A stretch of 64,000 nucleotides of DNA, from NCBI RefSeq assembly GCF_019039035.1, contig NZ_JAHNZT010000034.1, positions 27,052 through 91,051 of the forward strand, written 5' to 3'. The notes beneath the pieces are model-generated. The model ran no database searches. It saw only the letters and a list, made by a program, of their open reading frames with translations, and was not told the origin of the DNA. Positions 15,981 to 24,541 of this stretch are shown here, piece by piece. The DNA comes from Citreicoccus inhibens (GTDB lineage Bacteria; Myxococcota; Myxococcia; Myxococcales; Myxococcaceae). Numbering within the stretch: the first letter of the stretch is position 1; each line of letters opens with the position of its first letter. Both the position numbers and the translations under genes were made by a program.

Positions 15981-16083
15981 CGTACCACAAGCCTGCTGCC
16001 GCCCAAGCGAATCACGCGGCCCCGCGCCACCATGCCCCCGGTACCTTGGGGGGCGAGCCTGGGGGCGCCCTCCGAGGGCGGGC

Positions 16084-17310
16084 CTAGAGGCTGCTGATGA
16101 GGGCAACCGCAACCAAGGCGATGCCCACGAGCGCCAGCATGGCCCCGAAGGCCATGCGTTCCCACCTCGCCTGCGTCACGGCCCCGTCCTCCTCGGGGCC
16201 GGCGCGGAAGCGGTGCAGCACGTTCCACAGCATGGGGCCGCCGAGCTTGCGAGCGCTGCCCTGGCGCGCACTCGGGTCGGCGGGCGACGGGGAGGCATCG
16301 AAGCGGTCGCGGCGCTCCAGCGGCACGGACGCGCCCAGCCCGCGCGCGAGGTTCGCCGCGGCGAGCTGGCCCGCGGTGAGGCCGGGCGGCTCGAAGCGCT
16401 CGGGGCCTCGCTGCTCCACCGCGGGGCGTTCCCGGGCGGGCTCCTCACGGGGGGGCGCTTCCTTCTGCGGCACGAAGGCCGCTTCCGAGCGCAGCACCTC
16501 GGGAGGCGGCTCCAGGCGGACGGTCTCCGCGCGCTGGCGCGCCTCCTCGGGGCTGTCCGCGTCGAGCACCCACAGCGCCGCCGTCACGCCGTCCTGCCCC
16601 GTGTCCGCGTCGTGGAAGGTGGCGAAGCCCTGGTCGTCCAGCGCCTCGCGGAACGCGGCGCGTGCCTCATCCTGGGGAGGGTGCGCGGCGGCGGCCTCCG
16701 CGTAGGCGGCGAAGAAGGACCACAGGCGCGCCACCCGCTCCGAGGACGGCAGCGACGCGGGGCTCAACCGGGGCGCGAGCAGCGCGGAGTCCGAGGCGAA
16801 GCGGCCCGCCAGCGACTCCTGCCCCTCCAGGCCCTCCAGCCCCGGGGGGAGCAGCTCGCGCACGTCCAGGACGGGCTCGCGCGCGGTGGCGCCCAGCGCG
16901 GGGCGAGCGCCCGAGGTCCCGGACTTCGACAGGAAACCATCCGCGACCGGCTGGGGCTCCGGCATCGGCGCGCCCCCACCGCGAGGGCGCGGCGTGGCGG
17001 GTGACTCTCCGGGCGGCGAGACGCGGACGCCGCGAGTCCCCTCGGAGATGCGGGACGACATGGGAGCTGCCTCGGTGGCGGGGCGCGCGCGGCCGTCCTG
17101 GGGGCCGTCGTCCCCGAGGGTGCGGCCCCCCTGTCCGCGTGGCGAGCGCCCCGGCCCGCCTGACTTGGGCCCTCGGAAAGCGCCGCCGTCCTCGGAACCG
17201 CCCTGTTCACCGGTGGACATCCGCCCATCGGAAGGACCGTCCGAGCCGGAGCCCTGCCGAGGCTCGCCCGGCCGGCCCCGAGGTCCCTTCACATCACCGA
17301 CGTGTCCCAT
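16084..17310 (-). CDS. Hypothetical C-terminally membrane-anchored, low-complexity protein
   Basis: A 408-residue protein with a long Gly/Pro/Ser/Arg-rich disordered N-terminus (first 150 residues). A middle part follows with better-defined helices (SSERVARLWSFFAAYAEAAA, then FREALDDQGFATFHDADTGQ). The last 25 residues hold a transmembrane helix at the extreme C-terminus (AFGAMLALVGIALVAVALISSL). This makes it a tail-anchored inner-membrane protein with its bulk in the cytoplasm. The start is uncertain: ATGs at 17310, 17220 and near residue 84 are all possible, and the first has only a weak GGGG. It ends about 100 bases before the sigma-factor gene and may share its transcript. Family not recognised. 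Confidence 0.6.
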   Translation of the reverse strand: MGHVGDVKGPRGRPGEPRQGSGSDGPSDGRMSTGEQGGSEDGGAFRGPKSGGPGRSPRGQGGRTLGDDGPQDGRARPATEAAPMSSRISEGTRGVRVSPPGESPATPRPRGGGAPMPEPQPVADGFLSKSGTSGARPALGATAREPVLDVRELLPPGLEGLEGQESLAGRFASDSALLAPRLSPASLPSSERVARLWSFFAAYAEAAAAHPPQDEARAAFREALDDQGFATFHDADTGQDGVTAALWVLDADSPEEARQRAETVRLEPPPEVLRSEAAFVPQKEAPPREEPARERPAVEQRGPERFEPPGLTAGQLAAANLARGLGASVPLERRDRFDASPSPADPSARQGSARKLGGPMLWNVLHRFRAGPEEDGAVTQARWERMAFGAMLALVGIALVAVALISSL

Positions 17311-17367
17311 GTCCCCATTCTCGCTGAGTCGGCGGCGCCCGTTGCGGGAAGTTCCACGGGCCCCTCG

Positions 17368-18276
17368 CTACGCGAGCCGGACGCCCGTGAGCCGCGAGAC
17401 GATTTGGAGACAGGCGCGGAGGGCCGGTCCCGGCGGCGCGAGGGGGCGCGCGATGGTCAGCGCCACGCGCCGCTGCTCGCCCACGAGCGGGCGGTAGACG
17501 ACGCCCTTGCGACTGAAGGTGCGGACGGACTCGGGGAGGATGGCCACGCCGATGCCCGCCACCACCAAGCTGACGATGGTGTACCACTCGCTCGCTTCGG
17601 TGACGAAGGTCGGCGTGAAGCCCGCGCTGGCGCACATGGCCATCATCGCGTCGTGCAGGGGTGGCACGGGCTCGCGGGGAAAGCCGATGAACGGCGCGTC
17701 CGCCAGCGCCTCGACCGGCACCTTCGCGCGTCGCGCGAGGCGGTGGTTCGAGGGCAGCACCACCACGAGGGGCTCTTCATACAGCGTGTCCACGCGGATG
17801 CCCGGCGCCGGGATGGGGCCTCGCACGAAGGCCACGTCGAGCTGACCGAGCCGCACCTCTTCCAACAACGTCACGCTGTCCGCCTCGCGGAGCACCAGGT
17901 GGACATCCGGGTGCGCCTGACGCAGGCGGCGCAGGACCTCCGGCACGAGCGCGAAGGCAGCGGGACTGAGGAACCCCACGCGCAGCAGCGCCACCTGGTT
18001 GGCGGCGGTGCGCTGCGCGGCATCCGCGGCGTGGGAGAGCTGCGCGAGCGCGCGACGCCCGGTGTCCAGCAGCGCGGCCCCCGCGGGCGTGAGTTCCACG
18101 CGGCGGCGATCTCGCTTCAGCAACTGACAGCCGAGTTCCTCCTCCAAGCGACGGATGTGCTGACTGAGCGCGGGCTGGGCCAGCCGGAGGCGCTCGGCGG
18201 CCTTGCGGAAGTGGAGCAGCTCCGCGACTGCGATGAAGTACGCGAGGCGGCGGGAGTCGAGGGTCGGTGAGAGCAT
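17368..18276 (-). CDS. LysR-family transcriptional regulator
   Basis: A 302-residue LTTR. The N-terminal winged HTH begins LSPTLDSRRLAYFIAVAELL, then HFRKAAERLRLAQPALSQHI and RRLEEELGCQLLKRDRRRVE. The effector domain follows (ALLRVGFLSPAAFALVPEVL, VVLPSNHRLARRAKVPVEAL). The ATG at 18274-18276 is chosen over the upstream open frame because it gives the usual start a few residues before the HTH. It is divergent from the exported hydrolase gene, 64 bases away, the usual LTTR-target arrangement, so it probably controls that gene. Confidence 0.9.
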   Translation of the reverse strand: MLSPTLDSRRLAYFIAVAELLHFRKAAERLRLAQPALSQHIRRLEEELGCQLLKRDRRRVELTPAGAALLDTGRRALAQLSHAADAAQRTAANQVALLRVGFLSPAAFALVPEVLRRLRQAHPDVHLVLREADSVTLLEEVRLGQLDVAFVRGPIPAPGIRVDTLYEEPLVVVLPSNHRLARRAKVPVEALADAPFIGFPREPVPPLHDAMMAMCASAGFTPTFVTEASEWYTIVSLVVAGIGVAILPESVRTFSRKGVVYRPLVGEQRRVALTIARPLAPPGPALRACLQIVSRLTGVRLA

Positions 18277-18340
18277 TTCGTTATCACAGGCATCAAAGCC
18301 GATATTGGACCCCCATGCGCGCCCTTGCTCTAACGGCGCC
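18277..18340. promoter_or_regulatory. Divergent LysR/hydrolase promoter region
   Basis: This 64-base gap is AT-richer than its surroundings and contains TTATCACAGGCATCAAAGCC followed by GATATT, in which the outer TATC and GATA form an interrupted dyad of the length LTTRs bind. It probably holds both promoters and the regulator's site. The dyad arms are only four bases, so the exact site is uncertain. Confidence 0.45.
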
Positions 18341-19831
18341 ATGATTCAGGCCGCCGCGTCCGCGCTGCTGATGCTGTCCCTGTCCACCGCGACTCCGCCT
18401 CCCCCGTCGGAGCCCCCAGCCGCTCGCTACGAGCGAACCGCCTGCGCCGACGAGGTCGCGAAGGACGAGCCCATCGAGTGCGGCGTGCTGACCGTGCCGG
18501 AGAACCGAGGCAAAGCGGGCTCTCGGATGATCCAACTCCCGGTGATGCGGCTGCGCAGCCGCGCCGAGAAGCCGGGCATCCCCTTCGTGTTCCTCCCGGG
18601 AGGCCCCGGCGTCAGCGCGGTGGACCACCAGCGCTCGGGCAAGGCGAACCCCATCGTCGAGGAGCACGACTTCATCCTCTTGGAGCCGCGAGGCGGCAAG
18701 CACGCGAAGCCCAACCTGGAGTGCCCGGAGATCAACGCGCTCACCGCGGAGGCGTCCGCGGGAAGGCTGCGCGGCAAGCAGTTCGTTGAGGCGATGGCGG
18801 GCGCGGCGGGGCGCTGCCGTGCGGCGCTCACCGGCGCGGGCGTGGACCTCGACGGATACACGACGGAGGCCATCGCCGATGACCTCGACGACCTGCGGCG
18901 GGCGGTGGGCATCGAGAAGTGGAGCCTCATGGGGCTGTCCTATGGCACTCGGCCAGCGCTGGAGCTGATGCGCCGCCACCCAGAGGGCCTCCAGAGCGTC
19001 ATCCTGGATTCGGTGTTCCCGCCCGACGTCGTGTTCGATGAGCACCCGGCCAGCAATCTGCTGCGCTCGCTGAACCTCGTCTTCGACGGCTGCGCGGCGG
19101 ACCGTGAGTGCGGCGCCGCGTATCCGCAGCTGCGCGCGCAGTTCGCTCGGCTGATGACCAGCGCGGACGCGCGACCGCTGGCGCTCGGGCTGGACCTGTC
19201 CATGTCGGGAGGACACCCGCTGGAGATCCGCGGCGCGCAGGTGGCCGATGCACTCGCCACGGGATTGCATCAGCGCGACACGATTCCCCGCTTGCCGCGC
19301 ATCATCTCCCGCGCCGCCTCGGGCCATCCGGAGGAGCTGGCCGCGCTGGTGAAGGACACGCAAGGCCCGTCCAACTTCACGTGGGGGCTGCGCATGTCCG
19401 TGACGTGCGCGGAGGAGAATCCCTTCGCCAACGTGCCTCGCGCCACCGCGCAGCTCTCGCCCGCGATGGGGCTGGGAGGAATCGATGGGCGCACGGTTCC
19501 GACCGAGGTGTGCCGCGCATGGAATGTCGCCCCCGCGCCCGCTCGCGTGAAGGAGCCCGTCCGCAGCGACATCCCCACGCTCATCTACGCGGGCGAGTTC
19601 GACCCGGACACGCCGCCGGACTGGGGGCGTCAGCTCCTGGAGACCCTGCCCCATGCGTACTTCGTGGAGATGCGCGGCCTGAGCCATGGCGCGGGCTTCA
19701 ACCTCTGCGGCAGGGACATCACCCTCGCCTTCCTCCGCGACCCGACCCACGCACCGCCCGTGGGCTGCGCCCTCCAGCTCCGAGGCGCCGACTTTGGCCA
19801 GAGCGCGAAGCCGCCCCCTCCGAGCCCTTGA
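18341..19831 (+). CDS. Exported alpha/beta hydrolase (tripeptidyl aminopeptidase-like, TAP C-terminal)
   Basis: A 496-residue protein with an N-terminal signal peptide (MIQAAASALLMLSLSTATPP). The hydrolase core includes FVFLPGGPGVSAVD (oxyanion region), LLEPRGGKHAKP, and the nucleophile elbow GLSYGT. The acidic residue is in YAGEFDPDTPP and the histidine in MRGLSHGAGF. This layout, with CxE-containing segments and the TAP-like C-terminus, is that of the proline iminopeptidase/tripeptidyl aminopeptidase family (Streptomyces Tap, SlpD and SlpE relatives). Eight or so cysteines suggest disulfides in a periplasmic or secreted protein. It is divergent from a LysR regulator that probably controls it. 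Whether it cleaves peptides or esters cannot be told. Confidence 0.85.
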   Translation: MIQAAASALLMLSLSTATPPPPSEPPAARYERTACADEVAKDEPIECGVLTVPENRGKAGSRMIQLPVMRLRSRAEKPGIPFVFLPGGPGVSAVDHQRSGKANPIVEEHDFILLEPRGGKHAKPNLECPEINALTAEASAGRLRGKQFVEAMAGAAGRCRAALTGAGVDLDGYTTEAIADDLDDLRRAVGIEKWSLMGLSYGTRPALELMRRHPEGLQSVILDSVFPPDVVFDEHPASNLLRSLNLVFDGCAADRECGAAYPQLRAQFARLMTSADARPLALGLDLSMSGGHPLEIRGAQVADALATGLHQRDTIPRLPRIISRAASGHPEELAALVKDTQGPSNFTWGLRMSVTCAEENPFANVPRATAQLSPAMGLGGIDGRTVPTEVCRAWNVAPAPARVKEPVRSDIPTLIYAGEFDPDTPPDWGRQLLETLPHAYFVEMRGLSHGAGFNLCGRDITLAFLRDPTHAPPVGCALQLRGADFGQSAKPPPPSP

Positions 19832-19848
19832 GCCATACGCCCGCGTGG

Positions 19849-19867
19849 GCCCATGCATCGCATGGGC
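19849..19867 (+). terminator. Stem-loop after the exported hydrolase gene
   Basis: GCCCATGC-ATC-GCATGGGC, a perfect 8-bp stem with a 3-base loop, starts 17 bases after the hydrolase stop codon. The compact GC-rich stem fits a transcription terminator, but no T-run follows, so it is called only as a candidate. Confidence 0.55.
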
Positions 19868-19954
19868 GTGGCGCCATCTACGCCCGATGCCCCCGCCCCT
19901 TGCTCGGGCGTGGCTCCGTCACCACCGGATGAGGGACAGCATCCGCAGCGTGCG

Positions 19955-19984
19955 CGGAAATGGGATGGCGGGTTCCCATTTCCG
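19955..19984. promoter_or_regulatory. Perfect 11-bp inverted repeat upstream of the orphan permease gene
   Basis: CGGAAATGGGA (19955-19965) and TCCCATTTCCG (19974-19984) are exact inverted copies around an 8-base spacer, 110 bases before the permease start. It could be an operator for a dimeric regulator or a terminator hairpin for transcription coming from the left. The AT-rich inner arms favour an operator. The rest of the 262-base gap holds no gene. Confidence 0.45.
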
Positions 19985-20093
19985 GTCGTGTCCCCAGTCA
20001 TGGGAGTACGCTCTGCGTCTATCGCGGAGCCTGCGGGTCCTGGCACTGTCGTTGCTTCGCGGGACTCGTCCCCTGGCACGCTGACCACGACCC

Positions 20094-22505
20094 ATGCTCT
20101 GGATGGAAGTCCGTCGCGCCCTTCGCTCGATGGCTCGGGAACGAGCCTTCACCGCCGTCGTCGTGCTCACGCTCGCGCTCACCATCGGCGCCACGTCCGC
20201 GGTCTTCAGCGTCGTGTATCCGGTGCTCTGGCAGCCCCTGCCCTACCCGGACGCGAACCAGCTCGTCCGCCTCTTCCAGACGACGACACCGGGCGCGGGC
20301 GCGGGGCCCCACAAGGACCGCACGCGCGTCACCTCTCCCGTGTGGAGCGCCTGGCGCGAGCGGGCTCGGAGCGTCTCGGACATCGAGGGCCTGCGCGCGG
20401 AGAAGCACGTCCTCGGCGGCGCCGGGCTCGACGCGCGATTGACGGTGGGAAGAGCTTCCGCCGGGCTGCTTCCCATGCTCGGCGTCCTGCCGTCACGGGG
20501 CCGCCTCTGGGGCGCCGACCTGGAGGTACCAGGACGTGACCGGGAGCTCGTCCTCACGCATGCGGCGTGGCAGCGGCTGTACGGCGGAGACCCCGCGGTG
20601 CTCGGCCAACACCTGCTGCTCGATGACGTGTCACACACCATCGTGGGCGTGCTGCCCGAAGACTTCCGCTTCGAGCCGGATGTGGAGGTCTGGAAGCCGC
20701 TGGCCCTGGACCTCCTGCATGAGCAAGAGAGCGTGCTGCGCGTCGTGGGACGCCTGCGCCCAGGGGTCTCTCGGGAGCAGGCCCAGGCGGAGCTGCAGTC
20801 CCTCGCGATGGACACCCCGCACGTGGCAGGGGTGACGATGATGGGCATCAGCGTGGAGCCCCTCCACGCGCTCTGGGTCGAGCAATCCCGCACACAACTC
20901 CACGTCGCCAGCGGAGTGGCGCTGCTGCTGCTCCTGCTCGGCTGCGCCAACCTCACGAACCTCCTGCTCGCCCGCGGAAGCACGCGGCTGCGAGAACTCG
21001 CGGTGCGCAGCGCGTTGGGCGCGACCCGCGCACAGCTCGTCCGACAGGTGTTCGTGGAGAACCTGCTTCAAGCCCTGTTCGGCGGCGCGCTCGGGTGGCT
21101 CGTCGCGCTCTGGGGTCGCGGACTGCTCCAGGCGTTCATCCCACCGCAGCTCGTCACCGGTCCCGACCAGGGGCCAGTCGTCCTGGGCATCACCACCGCG
21201 ACATCCCTGCTGACGGCGCTGCTGGTGGGCATCCTCCCCGCGCTCCATGCTTCACGCGGTGGGACAGTGCTCGGCCCTCGGAACCTCGGGGCCTCGGGTG
21301 GCTCCTCCGTGGGCTGGGTGCGCTCGGTGCTCGTCATCACTCAGCTCTCGCTGGCGATGGTGCCGCTGGTGGGCGCGGGCCTCATGCTGCGCAGCCTCTG
21401 GAAGCTGCAGGACGTTCCGCTCGGCTTCGAGTCTCGGCAGGTCACCGTCGCGGAGGTGTTCTTCCCGCTGGAGAAGTTCCCGGACTCGTCACGCCCTCCC
21501 GTGCTCGCGAGGGAACTGACCGCGCGCCTGGAGGCCGTGCCCGGAGTGAGCGCCGCGGGCATCACCAGCGCACTGCCGTTCTCCGGCGAGGTGTGGCGCG
21601 AGACCACGGGGGTCCGCGTCCAGGGCACGCCGGAGCCCGAGGGCGCGAGGCCCCGCGTGGGATTGCTCGTGGCCAACGCGGGCTACTTCCAAGCCCTGGG
21701 GCTGCCCCTGAAGCGAGGGCGATGGATGCGCACGACGGACACCGCGGATCAACCGCCCGTCGCCCTCATCTCCGAGTTCTTCGCGCAGCGGCACTTCGCG
21801 GGACAGGAGCCCGTGGGGGCTCGGCTCTTGCTCGACACGGACCGCGACGGCGGCCCCCCCGTGGCCCGCGAAGTGATTGGCGTGGTGGGCGACGTGCCCA
21901 TGGTGTCGCGCACGGAGGAGCGCTCCGGCGACGTCTACCTGCCGCTGGAACAGGACATGCGCAAGAGCCTCCAGCTCGCGGTGAAGTCCTCGCTGCCCGC
22001 GCCGGCGCTCCTCGCGTTGATGCAGCGCGAGGTGCGCAGCACGAGCCCGGAGCTGAGGCTGCTCAAGGTGCGGGCCTTGGACGAAGTCGTGGCGGACAGC
22101 GATGCGCGCATGCGAGTGCTGAGTGGACTCTTGGGCGCCTTCGCGGGGCTGGGGGTCGTACTTGCCGCCGTGGGGCTGTATGGGTTGCTCGCGTTCTGGG
22201 TCTCGCAGCGCACGCGAGAGCTGGGCATTCGCGGCGCCCTCGGCGCGACCCCGGCGGACCTGCTGCGTGGCGTGGTGAGCCAGGGGATGGGGCTCACGAG
22301 CATCGGCCTGGGCGTGGGGCTGGTGGCGGCGGGGGCGCTGTCTCGCGCGCTGGGCGCCTTGCTGTACGGCGTCGCTCCGCATGACCCGCTCATCTTCGTG
22401 GGCGCGCCCGCGCTGCTCCTCATCGTCGCGCTCGCCGCGAGTTGGTGGCCTGCCCGCGCCGCGACCCGGGTGTCTCCGCTCGAGGCGCTTCGCCGCGACA
22501 CCTGA
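20094..22505 (+). CDS. Orphan MacB-like (ADOP family) ABC transporter permease
   Basis: An 803-residue protein with a duplicated layout: an N-terminal transmembrane helix (AFTAVVVLTLALTIGATSAVFS), a MacB-type periplasmic domain (about 50-260), and a FtsX-type three-helix block (about 275-400). A second periplasmic domain (about 435-660) and a second FtsX block (about 680-800) follow. Such double permeases without an ATPase are known as ADOPs, acidobacterial duplicated orphan permeases, and are abundant in Acidobacteria and myxobacteria. No ATP-binding protein, HlyD-type adaptor or PadR regulator is adjacent here. The inner-membrane location is clear; the substrate is unknown. A stem-loop and a perfect inverted repeat lie upstream. 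Confidence 0.88.
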   Translation: MLWMEVRRALRSMARERAFTAVVVLTLALTIGATSAVFSVVYPVLWQPLPYPDANQLVRLFQTTTPGAGAGPHKDRTRVTSPVWSAWRERARSVSDIEGLRAEKHVLGGAGLDARLTVGRASAGLLPMLGVLPSRGRLWGADLEVPGRDRELVLTHAAWQRLYGGDPAVLGQHLLLDDVSHTIVGVLPEDFRFEPDVEVWKPLALDLLHEQESVLRVVGRLRPGVSREQAQAELQSLAMDTPHVAGVTMMGISVEPLHALWVEQSRTQLHVASGVALLLLLLGCANLTNLLLARGSTRLRELAVRSALGATRAQLVRQVFVENLLQALFGGALGWLVALWGRGLLQAFIPPQLVTGPDQGPVVLGITTATSLLTALLVGILPALHASRGGTVLGPRNLGASGGSSVGWVRSVLVITQLSLAMVPLVGAGLMLRSLWKLQDVPLGFESRQVTVAEVFFPLEKFPDSSRPPVLARELTARLEAVPGVSAAGITSALPFSGEVWRETTGVRVQGTPEPEGARPRVGLLVANAGYFQALGLPLKRGRWMRTTDTADQPPVALISEFFAQRHFAGQEPVGARLLLDTDRDGGPPVAREVIGVVGDVPMVSRTEERSGDVYLPLEQDMRKSLQLAVKSSLPAPALLALMQREVRSTSPELRLLKVRALDEVVADSDARMRVLSGLLGAFAGLGVVLAAVGLYGLLAFWVSQRTRELGIRGALGATPADLLRGVVSQGMGLTSIGLGVGLVAAGALSRALGALLYGVAPHDPLIFVGAPALLLIVALAASWWPARAATRVSPLEALRRDT

Positions 22506-22546
22506 GGCGCCGCACGCCCTGCCCGTCCCGGTGATACACGGAACGC

Positions 22547-23107
22547 ATGGCACCGAACGACTCCGCCGACGAAGCCCTGCTCGCCCTCTTCCGACACAAC
22601 GGCATCACGTTCGACTCGGCCGAGGACGCGTGGCAGCGCTCCGAGCCCCTCTTCCCGCTGCTGGGGTGGCTCGCGGCGCGGTTCCCCGAGGAGGAAGCCT
22701 TCGAAATCTGCCTGGAGTGGCTGCGCCTGTGCGCGATGGAGGTCCCCGGCGCGGGCGAGGTGCCCGACCTCTTCGCCCAGGCCCGAGGCGGAGGCCCTCG
22801 CCAGGGTCACATCAGCGCGAGCGCGCTGGGGGACCAGGTCAATCGCAACATCCTCGACAAGAAGCCCGCGGTGGCCGCGTTCGCGGACTGCGCCGCGCAG
22901 CTCTGCGAGGTGTGGGCCGCGGTGACGACGGGCGAGGTGGATGAGGAGACGGACCCCTGGCGCCGCGCGCAGACCGCGTCCCAGGCCATGGTGTCGTCCT
23001 GGCTGATGGCACGCGACCTGGACGACGAGAATCGCGAGGAGCGCGCTCGGGCCCGGAGCGGACTCGTCCGGTTGCTCCGCACGGCCCGAGGCCCCCTCGC
23101 CGGCTGA
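22547..23107 (+). CDS. Hypothetical soluble helical protein
   Basis: A 186-residue acidic protein without signal peptide or membrane segment. It is predicted to be mainly alpha-helical (ALLALFRHNGITFDSAEDAW, EEEAFEICLEWLRLCAMEVP, FADCAAQLCEVWAAVTTGEV). It starts 42 bases after the permease gene on the same strand and may be co-transcribed. Four cysteines are scattered without a metal-binding pattern. The reading frame has normal codon bias for this genome, so the gene is likely real, but the family was not recognised. Confidence 0.7.
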   Translation: MAPNDSADEALLALFRHNGITFDSAEDAWQRSEPLFPLLGWLAARFPEEEAFEICLEWLRLCAMEVPGAGEVPDLFAQARGGGPRQGHISASALGDQVNRNILDKKPAVAAFADCAAQLCEVWAAVTTGEVDEETDPWRRAQTASQAMVSSWLMARDLDDENREERARARSGLVRLLRTARGPLAG

Positions 23108-23116
23108 CGCGGAGGG

Positions 23117-23620
23117 CTACTCGCCCTCGTGCTGAACCTCGACGGGGCTGGTCATCCCGTTCGCATCCAGCCGCACGCGGTACACCGCGTTGTGCCCGTC
23201 TCCATTCGTGTCGATGCGCGCGACGCAGGAGACCTCGGGCTCGCCCACCGGGCTCTCCTGCACTGTCACTTCGTACTGGAAGTGCACGCTCGGCCCGGGG
23301 TTGAAGCCGATGCGCTGGAAGGACTCGTCGTCGTGCGGGAAGGGCACCGCCTCGCCGTGCCGGGGCACGGGGCGAGGCAGCGGGCCCGCCGTCACGTAGT
23401 TGCCGTGCTCGTCGCGGAACGCCTGCACCGCGTCACACAGGGCCAGCACCTGCACGCGCGCCTCGTTCGCGAGCTGCTCGGGCGAGACGGAGGACGCGTG
23501 GCTCGCGAGGAAGCCCGCCACCGCGGCCACCAGGACGAGCCCGCCCAATCCCAGGACGACGAGGACGCGCCGGCTCCGCGTGGCGGGAGGCGGCGCCGCG
23601 ACGGGCTCCATCAGGCCCAC
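23117..23620 (-). CDS. Pilin-like membrane-anchored hypothetical protein
   Basis: A 167-residue protein with one N-terminal transmembrane helix (SRRVLVVLGLGGLVLVAAVAGFL) after a short Pro/Ala-rich cytoplasmic segment. An extracytoplasmic domain follows, with helix QLANEARVQVLALCDAVQAF and the C-terminal beta part VSCVARIDTNGDGHNAVYRV. The long helix followed by a disulfide-capable domain with DxNGDG resembles pseudopilin-type minor subunits, but the usual GFTLxE prepilin cleavage motif is missing. It is therefore called only pilin-like. Its start overlaps the end of hemF by ten bases, so it is probably translated from the same mRNA. Confidence 0.65.
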   Translation of the reverse strand: MGLMEPVAAPPPATRSRRVLVVLGLGGLVLVAAVAGFLASHASSVSPEQLANEARVQVLALCDAVQAFRDEHGNYVTAGPLPRPVPRHGEAVPFPHDDESFQRIGFNPGPSVHFQYEVTVQESPVGEPEVSCVARIDTNGDGHNAVYRVRLDANGMTSPVEVQHEGE

Positions 23621-24504
23621 TCCCGAGGCTGACGCAGCACCTCCACCAACCGCGCCTCGGGCGTGCCGGGCTCCGGGTGGTAGTCATAGAGCCAGCGCAC
23701 CTGCGGCGGCAGCGACATGAGGATGGACTCGGTGCGCCCCTGCGTCTCCAGGCCGAAGATGGTGCCCCGGTCGTAGACGAGGTTGAACTCCACGTAGCGC
23801 CCGCGGCGGATCTCCTGCCAGTAGCGCTGCGCCTCCGTGAAGGGCGTGTTCTTGCGGCGCTCGGCGATGGTCAGGTACGCGGGCAGGAAGGCCTTGCCGC
23901 AGTCCTGGACGAAGGCGAACTCCTTCTCCAGGTCGCCGCCCATGTTCTCGAAGAAGATGCCGCCCACGCCGCGCGCCTCGCCGCGGTGGCGCACGTGGAA
24001 GTACGCGTCGCAGGCCTGCTTGAAGCGCGGGTAGTACGTGGCGTCATGCGCGTCGCACGCCGCCTTGTGCACGCGGTGGAAGTGCGCCGCGTCCTCGTCC
24101 TGGAGGTAGTAGGGCGTCAGGTCCGCGCCGCCGCCGAACCACGCCTTGCCGCCCTGGTGGATGAACCGGTAGTTCGCGTGCACCGTGGGCACATGCGGGT
24201 TGCGCGGGTGCAGCACCAGCGACAGGCCGCCCGCCCAGAAGGTGCGCCCCTCGCCCTGCAGCCGCTTGGCGAAGGCCTCTTCCAGCTCGCCGTGCACCAC
24301 GGAGATGTTGACGCCGCCCTTCTCAATCACGGCGCCGCCCTCCAGCACGCGGCTGCGCCCACCGCCGCCGCCCGGACGAGTCCACGGGTCCTCGCGGAAA
24401 CGACCCTGTCCATCCAGCCGCTCCAGCGCGCCGCAGATGTCGTCCTGCAGCGCGTGGATGAAGGCCGACATGCGCGTCTTCAGGCTCTCCACGTCCACCG
24501 TCAT
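23611..24504 (-). CDS. hemF: Oxygen-dependent coproporphyrinogen III oxidase
   Basis: A 297-residue enzyme that converts coproporphyrinogen III to protoporphyrinogen IX with O2 in heme synthesis. Family motifs are intact: GGRSRVLEGGAVIEKGGVNI, RNPHVPTVHANYRFI, WFGGGADLTPYYL, ARGVGGIFFENMGGDLE and GRYVEFNLVYDRGTIFGL. Length and order match HemF. The ATG at 24502-24504 has GGGGAGA nine bases upstream and is chosen over the 41-codon upstream extension. It acts in the cytoplasm as a homodimer. An O2-dependent enzyme fits an aerobic organism. Confidence 0.97.
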   Translation of the reverse strand: MTVDVESLKTRMSAFIHALQDDICGALERLDGQGRFREDPWTRPGGGGGRSRVLEGGAVIEKGGVNISVVHGELEEAFAKRLQGEGRTFWAGGLSLVLHPRNPHVPTVHANYRFIHQGGKAWFGGGADLTPYYLQDEDAAHFHRVHKAACDAHDATYYPRFKQACDAYFHVRHRGEARGVGGIFFENMGGDLEKEFAFVQDCGKAFLPAYLTIAERRKNTPFTEAQRYWQEIRRGRYVEFNLVYDRGTIFGLETQGRTESILMSLPPQVRWLYDYHPEPGTPEARLVEVLRQPREWA

Positions 24505-24541
24505 GCACGTCTCCCCATGCCAGTCGTGACGGGCGTGGATG

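Noticed and set aside
15981..16112. N-terminal extension of the ECF sigma factor
   Set aside because: The extra codons read as Arg/Pro/Gly-rich sequence unlike sigma region 1 or 2; the family normally starts close to KLATDDLTLVKRV.
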